The translations under genes were made by a program, and so were the position numbers. Positions 10,512-22,880 of a stretch of 64,000 nt of DNA are shown here, in pieces. This DNA is from Jackrogersella multiformis. Lineage: Eukaryota; Ascomycota; Sordariomycetes; Xylariales; Hypoxylaceae. The first letter of the stretch is position 1. Each line of letters starts with the position of its first letter. A model generated the notes under the pieces. That model was not told where the DNA came from. It did no database searches and saw only the letters and a list, made by a program, of their open reading frames with translations. The stretch covers positions 930,001-994,000 of the forward strand of contig CADCXD010000007.1 in the NCBI GenBank assembly GCA_902806575.1. Reading direction: 5' to 3'.

Positions 10512-11639
10512 CTATCTCCTCGAGCTGCCACCTCCGATGTCCTGCCCCACCCGGTAGCTAGCGACTTTGTCCCATTCGATCTTCTGCCTCGTGACGGGGA
10601 GCTGTCTCCGCAGGCCCTTGAACGCGCCCTCGCTCAGGCTCGTGAACCCCCTGTTCAGCTCCTCCTGGTACTTCTTCTCCGCCGCGGCGATCTCCTTGGC
10701 GATGCCCACGCCCGTTCCGGACGAGACGGACCCCGAGATGGGTTTGTTGGTTAGCAACCGCACGTTCCCGTCCTCGTAGTAGTGCACGTCGACCTTGATG
10801 CTGCCCTCGAGGCTGCTCGTGGAGGGGTCGAAGATGTAGAGGGAACGCCATCGTCCGTTCCTGTCTCCGCGTTAATGGCTGCTGTTCGTTGTCTAGTCTT
10901 CAGCAGCGGCGTTGTCATACCAGAAGTTATTCGGGCTGTACTTGTTGGCCACGACTACGGCGGCGACCTTGGTGTCGTTCTCGATGGGGTATACGCCATA
11001 CGAGGCGTTCGGGAAGTGCTCCTTGACGTATGTCGACAAGCTCTTCAACGTCGACTTCCTACGCACCGCTTATCAGCCTAGATCTTCACGCATGCTTTTC
11101 TCTTCCCCTAACAACAACAACAAAGCTAAGATGGTCGCGTACACCAAGTCCGCCTGAGCGCCCTCCAACACGTAACTCTGCACGCCGCTAGCCTTCTGGG
11201 CGGCGTGGTCGAAGGCGAAGCTCGAGGAGCTCTCGACGTCGAAGTATCGCCCGTTCCCCAGGGAGCTGTGGGAGCTGACGATGACCTGCTGGCTTCTGCC
11301 GGGCAGCTTCGCCGTGGCGAACTGCTCCTCGTTGTACTTCTCGAAGGCGGGGCCCAGCCGGGAGACAAGGTCGGGCTCGTTGATGGTCAGGGATTTGATG
11401 TCTACGAGGGAGATGTAGGATTAGTCTGTTGTGATATTCGAATATGCATACCTTAGGTAGGCAAGTAATAAGTAGTAAATAATAAGAAAAATATCAGCCA
11501 TACCGTTTATTACGTCTGCTAGCTGCGTCGTACCTATAAGTCAGCTCGCGATCCTGACTCCCATAAGTGCTCCCATACATACCTCGCCGGGTGGTGCCCC
11601 CTCCACGAAGGACTCGATGGTTTCTAGTGAAGTCGCCAT
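10512..11639 (-). CDS. cap1: F-actin-capping protein subunit alpha
   Basis: The gene has five exons (11639-11583, 11522-11504, 11401-11143, 11058-10921, 10860-10512) giving 273 residues, the usual length. The alpha/beta heterodimer caps barbed ends of actin filaments at cortical patches. Recognisable parts are MATSLETIESFVEGAPPGE, then DIKSLTINEPDLVSRLGPAF, then KYSPNNFWNGRWRSLYIFDP (which spans the last splice junction), and the conserved C-terminus with HYYEDGNVRLLTNK, ALPVTR-like RRQLPVTRQKIEWDKV and VGQDIGGGSSRR. Exon 2 has only 19 bases and encodes LADVIN plus one base. The donor of exon 3 is GTACGC, chosen because only that choice restores the frame into STLKSLSTYVKEHFPNASYG. All five exon phases agree. 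Confidence 0.93.
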
Positions 11640-12304
11640 GTTGGGTTTGTGTGATGATGAGTAGACTATATAGTCCAGATGGAGAACTGCCTAAAGTAGG
11701 TACCTAGGTAGTGAATATATCAGCGCCGTTGTCTCAGTTCCGGCTTTCTATGTACTGAATTTGGGTATTGATTGTTGAAACATCTATGAATAGGAGCGCG
11801 GGGCAAAGCACCCGGCACCTAAGGTTAGGTGGGTAGAACTAGCCAGGTTACTATCGATAAGGATATGATGTCGATAGGTAGGGGTACGTACCTAGATACT
11901 TTAGGTATTAGGTTACACATGAATTAACCTTAAGCTCCACTAAATTCTCTCAATCTATTTTTATTTAGAGCTATTATATTCCACCCTCTATACGTCATGA
12001 ACTTCTGTGAATTTCATAATGCAACTTTCGTGCTATTCATTATACTAATGATATTCAAGCACCAGACTCTACTTGGTCATACTATACTATTCCCATATTG
12101 TGAACGTATGCACTTGCCATACAATTTAGGCATTTTCATACCCCTTTATATCCATGAGCATTGGTTCACTCCCAATTTTGGGAAGATTCCCTACAACGGC
12201 CTAGGTTAGCTATGATATATGGACATCATATGACCTGACTATTGTCAGGAGTAGGATGCTTCGCAAGTCTTGCATCTATCGTCTACAGTTTCTTCGTCAT
12301 TCAT
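11640..12304. other. spacer upstream of capping protein gene
   Basis: This region separates the capping protein start from the 3' end of the E1 beta gene. It carries one ACCTAGGT palindrome copy (about 11700) and AT-rich sequence from 11880. The small ORF at 11997-12209 has no coding features I trust. Confidence 0.55.
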
Positions 12305-13588
12305 TTAATACTCTAACAGCTTCTTGATTCCATCGTATATTCCTGTGTCGGGATTAGCATCTGTTACTTTAGCAAATACTTGACTCATCGCGAAATACTC
12401 ACTAGCAACATCAGGGATATTGAACTTCTCAAACATCATCGGGGTGAATATACTCCATCCTGCCATTCGAGACACTGGAGCTTCGAGTCGTATGAAAGTA
12501 TCTGGGTCTTCTTGGATCGCCGCCGCCACTTCGGCTCCTACTCCTGCGTTGACCATGGATTCGTGGACTACCATGCATCTCCCCGTCTTCCGCACACTGT
12601 TGAAGACACACTCTTTATCCCAAGGATATACAGTTCGCAAGTCGATGAGCTCTATCGAAATTCCTAGATCTGCTTCCGCCTTCTCGATAGCCGCATTACA
12701 AGTGTAAAGTGGTTGCCCGTACGAAATAATAGTGACGTCTTTGCCCTCCTTGAGTATCTCTGCCTTGGAAAGTGGCAAGGTGTATGGGGTCGTTGGAACC
12801 TGTTCAACCGCCGCTCTATACAGGATCTTGGGTTCCATGAAGATGCACGGATCGTTGCTCCTGATTGCAGACAACAAAAGACCTTTGGCTTGCAATGGCG
12901 ATCTCGGCATTATCACTCTCAGGCCGGGTATATGAGTGAAGAGACTTTCGGGCGATTGAGAATGATATAGTGCGCCATGGCCAACGCCCCCACACGGCAT
13001 CCTCACCGTCAAACCCCCTGCATTTCTTCCTGTCTTCCCTTCGCGATACCTATATTTTGCAGCCTCGTTTACTAGTTGATCGAATGCAGGGTAGACGTAA
13101 TCCGCAAACTGGATTTCGGCTACGGGTCGCATGCCCTCGGCAGCCAAGCCGATGGCGAAGCCCATGATACCTTGCTCCGTGAGAGGCGTATTGAAGACAC
13201 GAGGGCCTCCAAATCTCTCCGCTAGTTTCATCGTACAGCGGAACACTCCCCCAAAAGCGACGTCTTCGCCAAATACCAAAACATTCTCGTCCTCGGCAAG
13301 CGCGGTTGATAAAGCATCGTTGATAGCCTGGAATAAATTCATACGTTTCGCTGTACCATTTTTGGCTTCGGGTGGTAACTCGGGATTCCCAAGTGCCGCT
13401 TGAGAACTGTGTGCTAATAGCGGTGTCGTCGAGTAGTCTATCGGTAAGTTGAGCCGTGCGTTTGGCGGATGCGTCGAGTAGTTTCGACGTCGCGACGTGT
13501 ACCCCCCAACCGGACGTTTGTACTTACACAGAACGTTGAGAGGTGCGGACGTATTGCTGAGGGGACGAAGTGGAATATAATGCTTCAT
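12305..13588 (-). CDS. BCKDHB: Branched-chain 2-oxoacid dehydrogenase E1 subunit beta, mitochondrial
   Basis: This 427-residue protein is the beta subunit of the E1 component (EC 1.2.4.4), which decarboxylates the 2-oxoacids from valine, leucine and isoleucine with thiamine diphosphate in the mitochondrial matrix. The N-terminus is basic and serine-rich without acids (MKHYIPLRPLSNTSAP through SRRRNYSTHPP), as expected for a presequence. The transketolase pyrimidine domain runs from about 83 with VFGEDVAFGGVFRCTMKL and NTPLTEQGIMGFAIGLAAEG, and the substrate and cofactor region shows YHSQSPESLFTHIPGLRVIMP. The C-terminal domain has IELIDLRTVYPWD. SPESLF and FGGVFRCT favour the branched-chain enzyme over pyruvate dehydrogenase. 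A perfect donor within the presequence could allow a 90-base in-frame intron (13527-13438). The alpha subunit is not in this window. Confidence 0.94.
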   Translation of the reverse strand: MKHYIPLRPLSNTSAPLNVLCKYKRPVGGYTSRRRNYSTHPPNARLNLPIDYSTTPLLAHSSQAALGNPELPPEAKNGTAKRMNLFQAINDALSTALAEDENVLVFGEDVAFGGVFRCTMKLAERFGGPRVFNTPLTEQGIMGFAIGLAAEGMRPVAEIQFADYVYPAFDQLVNEAAKYRYREGKTGRNAGGLTVRMPCGGVGHGALYHSQSPESLFTHIPGLRVIMPRSPLQAKGLLLSAIRSNDPCIFMEPKILYRAAVEQVPTTPYTLPLSKAEILKEGKDVTIISYGQPLYTCNAAIEKAEADLGISIELIDLRTVYPWDKECVFNSVRKTGRCMVVHESMVNAGVGAEVAAAIQEDPDTFIRLEAPVSRMAGWSIFTPMMFEKFNIPDVASEYFAMSQVFAKVTDANPDTGIYDGIKKLLEY

Positions 13589-14119
13589 CGTTGCGACTCT
13601 ACTGCCAACTTTGCAGATTCATGTCTAGCTATCGACTAAATTCATTCTAAAAAAAGGAGAAATAAAACGGATGTGAGGGATCAGTCAAGTCAGCCGAGAA
13701 GCGTCATCACCTTTACCTATAAGAACAGACGTCGCTTAGTTGCGGTGTTCGGCTTAAGAAGTTCCAAGATTGGAATTGAATGTCCATGGACCTTCCCCGC
13801 TACTATAAGTACATTTGTACATAACTACCCTGCGGCTGCGGACCAAGCCGCCGGGTCTTTGCCCGGTTTTGAGAGTTTACAGGGAAGGCGATAGTTGCCC
13901 GGCCAACGACACCATTACCTATTCACCGTTAGATGCTACCTGACTACGCAAGCGCCGAGAATTCGTTTTCCTTGACGCAATCGATAAATATTGCAGATTC
14001 CTTCCATAAAGAGCTTGCATTTTAATCTACACATATCGATATTGCATAGTTTTCCGTGAATGTATCTGCATTTATATAGCATTTAGCCTCTCATTCCTTA
14101 TATCTATATCCATATATCT
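13589..14119. promoter_or_regulatory. divergent promoter region of BCKDHB and exgD
   Basis: This 530-base region separates two divergent starts. The exgD-proximal part (14000-14119) is AT-rich with TATATCTATATCC-like sequence just before the ATG. No named transcription factor site is asserted. Confidence 0.45.
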
Positions 14120-16424
14120 ATGGCTCCCGAAGACTCAGAAACAGACGGCCGTCGGCGAAGGGATTCTGAGACACATCATAAACGTCACAGGAAGAAAGAG
14201 TCTAGAGACCATGGCTCGAAAAGAGCTTCATCGGCCTCCGAAGGGACATCACGGGGTGCTGGTCAGAGGTTGTCTATGAACGCCCTTGCCCAATTGAACC
14301 AGCATAACACCCGGGGCCTTACGAAAGAACCGTCGAGAGAGCGGGAACGCAGACCAAAGCGAGACCGAGCCCGGCGAGAAGAATACAAAGCTGCCGACGT
14401 CGAGCATGAGCAGCCGAGGAGGGAACGGCGCGCTAGCCATGATTATAGGCATTCGGAAGGAGAATATGATCAGCTCAGAAGAGAGCGACGGCGGAAGGAG
14501 GAAAATCGAGACGAAGACAGAGGAAATGAGTCGAGAGACAGGGAGGAGCGGCGACAACGACGACGACACCGCAATGTGGATACTGATTACGAAGATGAAA
14601 TACCAAGAGAAAAGGAACGGAAACCTCGTAAGAAAGATCGAAGAGTGGTCAGCGGTGCTATCGTAGAAGAAGGAAGGGCAGCGCCAGGCATGAGAGGTGG
14701 GGCCGCAAGCAAGCATAGTAGCCATGACAGTTACGACAGCATTGCAAAAGAGAAAGAGGGCATGAAGTGGAAGCTATCTATGGGAAACAGAAAGAAGAAA
14801 AGATGTAAGTTTGGAATCCCTTGTTACGGATGCGTTATTGACATTTCGAATAGGGATCATAGCAGGTGTTGCGCTTGTTGTACTCATCATCATTATCGTG
14901 GTTGCAGTCGTCGTGAGCAAGAAGAACTCGGGCGACTCCAACTCGAACAAATCTAGCCTAAGCGGCGTCTCAGAAGACAGCATTCCTGTCGCTGCTCGAG
15001 GAACCTATTTGGATCCCTTCACGTGGTATGATACTATAGATTTGAACGTAACTTATACGGACGAAACAGTCGGCGACCTACCGATCATGGGACTATTCAC
15101 AGATTGGGACGACTCCAAGTCCGCCAACGACAAGGTCCCGGCTATCGAGAAGTCCTGGGGCGACTATGCCAAGACGCCGGCACGGGGTGTCAATCTTGGT
15201 GGATGGCTATCGCTCGAACCTTTCATCACGCCCTCGCTATTCGACTACAACAGCAAGCTAGGGATCATCGACGAATGGACTCTATGCAGCCATCTAGGCC
15301 CCAAGACGGCGGCTTCGACTCTCGAGAAGCATTACGCAACCTTCGTAACAGAGCAGACCTTCCAGGAGATACAGGCCGCGGGGCTCGACCACGTCCGCAT
15401 CCCGTACAGCTACTGGGCCGTGCAGACGTACGACGACGACCCCTACGTCTTCCGCACCTCCTGGCGCTACCTCCTGCGCGCCATCGAGTGGGCGCGCAAG
15501 TACGGGCTGCGCGTGAACCTCGACCTCCACGGCCTGCCGGGCAGCCAGAACGGGTGGAACCACAGCGGGAGGCAAGGCGTCGTCAACTGGCTCAACGGCA
15601 CCGACGGCGACCTGAACTCCCAGCGCTCCCTCGACGTGCACGACCGGCTGACCAAGTTCTTCGCGCAAGACCGGTACAAGAACATCGTCGCGTTCTACGG
15701 GCTCGCCAACGAGCCGCGCATGGTGTCGCTGTCCGCCGAGGCCGTCACGTCGTGGACGGCGCAGGCGTACGACCTCGTGCGCAAGAACGGCGTGGCCGCC
15801 AACGTCGTCTTCGGCGACGGCTTCATGGGCCTGCAGAACTGGCAGGGCAAGCTGGCGGGCATGGAGGGGCTCGTGCTCGACGTGCACCAGTACGTCATCT
15901 TCAACAACGACCAGATCGTCTTCACCCACCAGAAGAAGGTCCAGTACGCCTGCGACGGCTGGTCGCAGCAGACGGAGCTGAGCATGAGCACCGCCACCGG
16001 CTTCGGCCCCACCATGTTCGCCGAGTGGTCCCAGGCCGACACCGACTGCACGCGGTACCTGACCAACGTGGGCTGGGGCAACCGCTGGTCCGGCACGTAC
16101 GACTCGGGCAACGCGTCGACGCAGGCGCTGACGCCCAAGTGCCCGGCGCAGGACGGCAGCTGCAGCTGCGACGGCGCCAACGCCGACCCCGGCGCCTACA
16201 GCGACGCCTACAAGTCCTTCCTCAAGATGTTCGCCGAGGCCCAGATGGTCTCGTTCGAGAAGGGCTGGGGCTGGTGGTACTGGACCTGGGACACCGAGGA
16301 CGCCCCCCAGTGGAGCTACAAGAAGGGCCTCGCCGCCGGCATCCTGCCCGCCAAGGCCTACGACAAGGACTTCAACTGCGACTCCGACGTCCCCGACTTC
16401 GACGGCCTGAGCGAGACCTTCTGA
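14120..16424 (+). CDS. exgD: Glucan 1,3-beta-glucosidase (GH5), type II membrane protein
   Basis: Two exons (14120-14804 and 14854-16424) joined by a 49-base intron (GTAAGT...ATAG) give 751 residues. This is an exo-1,3-beta-glucanase of the exgD type, which trims cell-wall beta-glucan at the cell surface. Residues 1-228 are a cytoplasmic tail, extremely rich in Arg, Glu and Lys. The signal anchor follows at about 230-248 (IIAGVALVVLIIIIVVAVVV), formed exactly at the splice junction. The catalytic GH5 domain starts near RGVNLGGWLSLEPF. The acid/base is E515 in GLANEPR, and the nucleophile is probably E619 in FAEWSQ. Other family marks are DHVRIPYSYWAV, NLDLHGLPGSQNGWNHSG, and WGWWYWTWDTE. The 3' half has a very high GC third position unlike the 5' half. 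Confidence 0.94.
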
Positions 16425-19400
16425 TGGAGTCGAGCACCTGCTCTTTGTTTTGATTTGCTTTGCTTTGATCTGGTTGGCTGCCGTGGCGCTGCTGGATCGC
16501 TTGCGGGTTTGCTAGCCGCTGAGCGTGTTTCGGGTTTGGGGATGGGATGAACCCGTGGGGCAGATAGGTAGATGGGTTCGTGCACGAACCGCTTCGGACT
16601 AACTGGAATCTCCACGGCTTCTTCCCAGCCAGCCGTAGACGCGAAGACGTGGGGAGAGATCCGCGGACGGCGATTTCAGAGCGCCCTCAATTCGCGGATG
16701 CGAAAAGGGGGGAATCAGGCCGTGGAGATTCGACGATAGCTACGACATCCCACCACTCCGTGACTACTCGGCGACCTCCTCGGATCTCTAAAGGGGCTGG
16801 CGAGGCATGTAGGCCGAAAACGATATCATCTTATGCGCACATACACACGCACATAATATTGATTGTAATGACGAGATTTTTGCATATATACGGAGCCTGG
16901 GTTTTTATTTATTGATGATATATATACATATACATACTGACGACGTACTTGGAGAGGTAGAGGGGAGGGCTATGATACATGCGAATGTGTTGAGATTTAC
17001 TGGTTGTATAGGGTACTCTACGAGCGAATAGATAACTGCGAGATTAATGAATATGTATACATGCTTCTTCTCAACAGCTTTCTGCGACGTCGACGATCAA
17101 GGTTCGTTTTTTTCTCTACCACTGACAGTTAACATATGGTACCGTCTTCTCTGTTTTCGTCTACGGGGCTCCAATCGCCGTGTAGGCTAATAGATCGGCG
17201 CAGGGGTTAAGAGTTAAACAGTTAAAGAGGCTCTCACTCGGAAACCGATGGCCGAGATAAGTAGCTTAAGGTCGGGGTGGCCATGTATAATGTATTAGTT
17301 CCCTCCGACATTGGGAAGCAAGCCGATAGACCGAAGTAATAACGTGGGGTTGGGAGGCTGATGGGACGTTAAATCGCGGCGCGGCGCCGAGCCTGCAGCC
17401 TTTGTCATGTCGTCTTCTCGTCGTCATCACCGCGCCACAGAGTCGCATTGCGGCTGATCTTATTTAACTGTCAGTTTCACCAGTCAAAAGCCGTAGATCC
17501 GGTCTGGGATGCCCCAATAATCATGGCGGGAGAAAATCCTTTTGCTACGCTCGATCTGATATCGGTGCTGGCCGATTTTGGTTATGCTGATGGGATGTTT
17601 GCGGCCAATGGTGACACGGGTGTGGCGCCTACGGATGGTAAGCTGAATGAATCCCGGATATTATGAGGCTGAAAGCTTGAGGTCCTAGATAAACGCGTGG
17701 TCTGTCCCAGCCACTCGATGGTTGGTTGAGGGGAGGGAAAGGGATGGTAAGATGAGCGCGGTGAGATTAGCTGGCTGGCTGAACGCCTTTTCGTATCGAC
17801 GTAGTTATTCATCATAGCCACTCATCATCTCCATTAACCCTCCTTTATCCCAACTGCGTAGGCAATAGACTACACCTGAATCCAAAAAAAGGTCCGATCA
17901 ACGTGAGTATTATATTGTTATGCTTGGAGTTTATGCTCCGGATCTAATCCCAGTGGCCTGCAAAATATCGAGGAACCTGGTTAGTAACATTCTTTATGTT
18001 CGATTCGGCACATTTTGATTCAAAAAAAGGTAATATCATCAAGCCATAGCCGTTTGAATATGCGCCTAGTCGACGGGTGGCGGCGGTTCGCAATTTACTT
18101 GCTCACTTGGCCACGTTTAGGCACCTTATAGCGTATGTAGTTAGCTCCTAAGAAGGAAAGATATCGACAGATCTTGAAAAGAAATCAAGAACCGGGATTT
18201 GAAAGCAATGCAGAATGTGCAGAATGCACCTCACGCTTAAACCGCGTTGGCTTGTCCTTATGGAGGGTGTATACGACTTAGAATGGAGAGCCCCTGAGTC
18301 TCATTCTAGAAGAGTCATGGCTAGGGGTTCCGGCAGTAGAGGAAGTGGTGTGTGTAGCTACAACGCAAAACAGAAAAACAGGACCTGCACTAGTGCAGTC
18401 CGCTTCTGCGGCCGTAAGGGCCATTCCACGACCGAATACTAGTACTCGTGCCAAGAAACACGTCGCTTGATGCCGCAGGGACGTCAAGTCGTGGTCGTCG
18501 CGGTCGGGAGTAACGCCTTACCCCATGAACAAGCGTACATGCCATGGCTGTTCGACGTCCTTTCTCATCTCCTGTTGCTCTAGACCTGGGCGATATCGAA
18601 CGCCACCTGATTAGTGAATGATGTCAAGCTTTGTGGCTAGGTAGGTCATTGGCTCCTCTGATATGTGATGTGCGGCGCCACCATATAATGAATGCCTCTG
18701 CCCGGTTGTGCCAGTTATATGACTTTTTCATCCACCCTTCCCACTTCCTCGGGTCCAACCATACAGGAGCTAGTTGGCGGTTCGTAGACTTGATTCGTGT
18801 TTTGGAGCACTTGGCGATACATGTATTAATTAATTGCAGAAAGCCCCAGCGGCAGCTTGGGGACCTCGTATCAAGGTTTCAATATATGCCCACAACCGAT
18901 GTACGAGGATGGCTACTGAATGTATCTTCCACGTAAGATTGAGCATCTCGCCGAGACGATGGGTTGCTTGCTCTACGTTGGTCTCACACTCGTAGGCGAT
19001 GATGGACGCCCACTTCCTAGTCTTCTAGTATCACCTAGCTAGGTTTTGAAATCTTGTCCATAGCGATGACCATAATCTTACGTAGTGATGTGGAGTCATC
19101 TTTGCATAAGGACGCAAAATAGATCAAGTCGAAATAGTTCGATGATGACATGATACTGTCTATCCGGAAGTCCGACTATATTCCACAACGGCTAGACCAA
19201 TGACTCCTTGTTTGTAGATGAACTTGACCGTATAACAAAACAGTAGTCAATTTTGTTATTTCTAGACAAGTGTAAGGTTCTGTCTGATTTAGAGGCTGTA
19301 ATTCGCATCCGTCAAAGGATATCAAATAGAGCTAAGCCTAACAGCCCAACATAATCCGCGACGTCGAATACCGATACAACCAAGCTTTGTATAGAAACCG

Positions 19401-22400
19401 AAAATATTGGTCCGTGAGACGAGGTACAAAGTATTGAGTTTAAAGGCCGCCTTCGAAATTTGTTTGTAATCGCTTTGTCAGGCTTCTGCCGACCATTGTG
19501 ATCTTACATCTCCGAAGCAGTTTTATCAAGCTAATGTTGTGTGAGAAGTGTTATAGTGGACTTAGGCCATTTCATTATAGGTAACGCGATCCTCATGTGC
19601 AGCATGCCTGGAACCGTGACATCATGTGCGATACTACCGTGGACAACTATAATATGAAGGCAAAATAAGCATCCATGTATTCAACAGTCGACAATACTTA
19701 GGATCGCTTATGCTGCGTTGGGCCGGTCCGCATTTGGAGGAGCGATTTCCAGAGTCGCACGAAGCTTGTAGCCGTTCAGCTGGTTCCGTAGGATGTTGTT
19801 GGTCCTTGTTTAAGTGCCAGGTGTTCGAGTATCGACCTAGTAGGTACCATAACTAGTGGCCAACAGTTGGTTGAAAGAACTCGTTAGCCACTTAAGTTGC
19901 AATCTGCCTCTACTTTACCACCCTCCCTAACCTCCTGCTCTCCACGATTCGTGTAGCACAGGCAGAGATTGCAACGCACGAGGGTAGCATGCAGGTGGGA
20001 CACGTGATTCGAGTTATGAATGAGCGGCTTTTAAAGACAAATCCCCTAGACCATTGAAGTGCCGTGGTTTTTGGAATTTGAGTATAGAGGGCCCGTACTA
20101 TTGCATAGTACTACTCCAAAGGATTGACATGTTGTGTTGCCCGAGTTCATTTGGCCATGAGCAGGGCTGATATGCCCTATGATATTGTGTAATGACAACA
20201 GTACCGGTGTTAAAAAAAGATGCGAGTACAAGGCCGCCGCCGAAGGGACCGCGTCTACTATCCATGACGGGTATACAGGGGAATAACAAGCCTTGGATAA
20301 GGTTGCATTCCGCAGGAATACTAGGTACCTAGTTCAATATGTGCGCTATCCATGCAATGCACGACATTGCAGCAGCGGCGGACGGTTGGCGCCGTGGGCT
20401 ACATAGAGTTGGGTAAGCGATCTCAGATGGACAAGACCATATTGAAGTTGTATATGCGGACAACCTACATTAGGTGCGTTGGACGTAGTTTCGTCGAGAC
20501 AACGACGGGTAAAGCAGAATGGTATACATATTAGATGCAACCGTCTGTTCGAAATAGTGGCGAAAGGACGATCGAGAGGTCGGATGCGGCCTCCCATGGT
20601 CACACCAAGGGTGATCGCTACTGATTGCCTTTAGATAGTGGCCATAGTGGCCATAGTGAAAAGATGAACGCCTCTTGCGGTGGAGAGCAGTGGAGATCTT
20701 CAGGCACCCCGGAGAATTCGGGAAGGTTGGCGATAGGAGGGCGCGGACAACACAGCAGCCTCCAGATTAGATGGATAGATTCATCTGGAGCAAGATTCTA
20801 GATCAACACGGCGACCTGCCTGTTTCATTAAGATTTGGCGAGAGGCCGACGTAGTAATGCTGGACAATGAAAATCTGCCAAATCTGCAAATTTGCAAATA
20901 CTGGAGGAACCAGGAACCTTTGCATGTAGTAACAACATGTTCATCCATCGATACCAATCCAAAGTGACGCGTCAATAGAAGCTTCGACTGGTTCTTGGCT
21001 GTTGCTTAACTGGCTCGTTGGACGTTGATTGGGCCCATCCAATTTGACTGCATGCGCATGTGGTTTGACCCACGATGGATGGTCATCAAAGGGGGACAAT
21101 CCCTCGGCATTGCATTTTGCGTCTTCCTTCCCAGTCAGGCTCGGCATAACGGATACGTGGACCATGATTCGACAAGAGATGCCTGGCTTGCGATGATGTA
21201 TTCAGCCATGCTATGCACGTAGAGGGCACCATTCGTCTTGACGAGGGGCTAATTTGGCGTGTTGTTGTTGTTATTGGATATACGCACATATCGATGGTCC
21301 CATCCACGGTGTCCCAGTGTAATCTCGTCTCTTTTTCCTCCCCAAAGAGGGTATACATGTCTGTATGGAAGAGACCAGCATGGTCACCTGCTGGAATTGG
21401 AAGAAATGAACGTACGGAGTTTTGTCCGCGATGAAGTAGCAATGATAATGTTGAAGTGGGAGAAGAGGGCTGGCTGGATATTGGATATTGGAGATGAGAA
21501 GATGGAGATTGGAGATACGTACCCCTATGTAGGTCTCTAAGAGATATTAATGGAGTAATCGATTGCGAAATTCAATGTTGCCTCTCGTACCTGCTGACGA
21601 CTGCTTGCTTGTAGGTGTACGTACCTTTGATTAGGACAACTTTACGAACTCTAATACTCTAGTCTAATACTCTACCTGCCTAGGTAATACAGGTAGGTAA
21701 TACTCTAACATGGAAAGAACGTCGTATCGTTAACGGTATTGTTGTATTTAACACTATCCGTCTCCATTTGATAACCAAGAGACAATAGGAGAGAGAGTCA
21801 GTGTAATACGCATGATTGGATGCTTACAACTCCAAACCCGTAAGGAACTCGGTACAACAGTGAGATGATCGGCGCCTCGCTTATTACATACATACACACA
21901 CATATATATATATTTTCATATTTATATATACACTGATAGGTACATTGAGTTAGTAGGTAGTCAAAGCACATGAGGCAGATATGATCGCCAAAGCTACCCT
22001 CTGGCTCGTCCGGGGAAATGATGCATCAACGGCACGGCACTAGGGACCCTGTCGCGAATCGGGACTCAGGCTGTCAGGGCTGTACGTAGTGTTGGGTGTT
22101 AGCAATTGTTTTAAAGTGATGGGGGGGGGGGAAGGGGGGGTAAGAAAGGCACCTAGCACCTGGCAGCCTGGGAATGATGTCGTTCCAAGGTTGCAAGGTC
22201 CTCACGTTTTTTTTCGTTTTGGTTATTAATCCGAGTCTGTATCGTGGTTCGAATCGATATCCTTGGCACAAATCTTGGCGCTGGTTGGTCCGTGCCTGAC
22301 TGGTCGATTTGGCCTTGTGGGGCCATACTAACCGCATCAACTGCATTAGCACATGCACTTTTAGGTCTAGCGTCACTTGGCTGTTCTATCTTTCGTCTCT

Positions 22401-22880
22401 TTTCCTGATAAATTCCATTCCTGCTTTCTTAGGAAGTCCACATTTGCCCACATGTAGCACCAGCCCTATTTGGGTTTGCGATCTATTATGCTAACGTGTT
22501 ATAAGAATAACATGAAAGAAAAGGAATAAAAATTGAAAGAATGAAGTAGATATAAAATTAAGAGAGGTCATTAAAATATGCTAAAAAGGCGTTGCTAAGG
22601 CATAAAAATGGAGAAAGAGAATAAGCAAGAAAAAAGGAAAAAAAAATACTTTGGTACCACACCAAAGTTGATTGAACCCCGCAATTCGGTTATGGATTAG
22701 AGACGATTATTCGAGAATGCGGTACAGGACTATCCAATTAGAAAATAGCAATCCCTCTTTTCTCGGTTCACTTCTCTACCGACCGATATCGTCAATCTTT
22801 TTTTTCTTCTGCCTTGTCGCTTCCAAGGTTGTCGGTTGCGGTTGGCTCACTACCTAAACCACCTACCACCTAAACCTGGA
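16425..22880. other. long region without a recognisable gene
   Basis: About 6.4 kb shows no ORF with family features on either strand. The longest ORFs (for example 18631-18936 and 21086-21442) read as random sequence. Visible simple features are a repeated GGCCATAGT unit at about 20637-20657, a CA/TA microsatellite at about 21890-21933, and a G-rich tract at 22122-22140. No transposase, reverse transcriptase or long terminal repeats were found. Short-exon genes or noncoding RNAs cannot be excluded. Confidence 0.5.
21886..21933. repeat. CA/TA microsatellite
   Basis: A run of ACAT, CACA and TATA dinucleotide units extends for about 45 bases in the gene-free region. It is simple sequence with no further structure. 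Confidence 0.7.

Noticed and set aside
15104..16453. 449-codon ORF in another frame within exgD
   Set aside because: It is an Arg/Pro-rich shadow of the GH5 catalytic exon; the GH5 frame has all motifs.
22219..22262. GGTTCGAATC sequence suggesting a tRNA
   Set aside because: The flanking bases do not pair to form a T-stem and no A box lies at the right distance.
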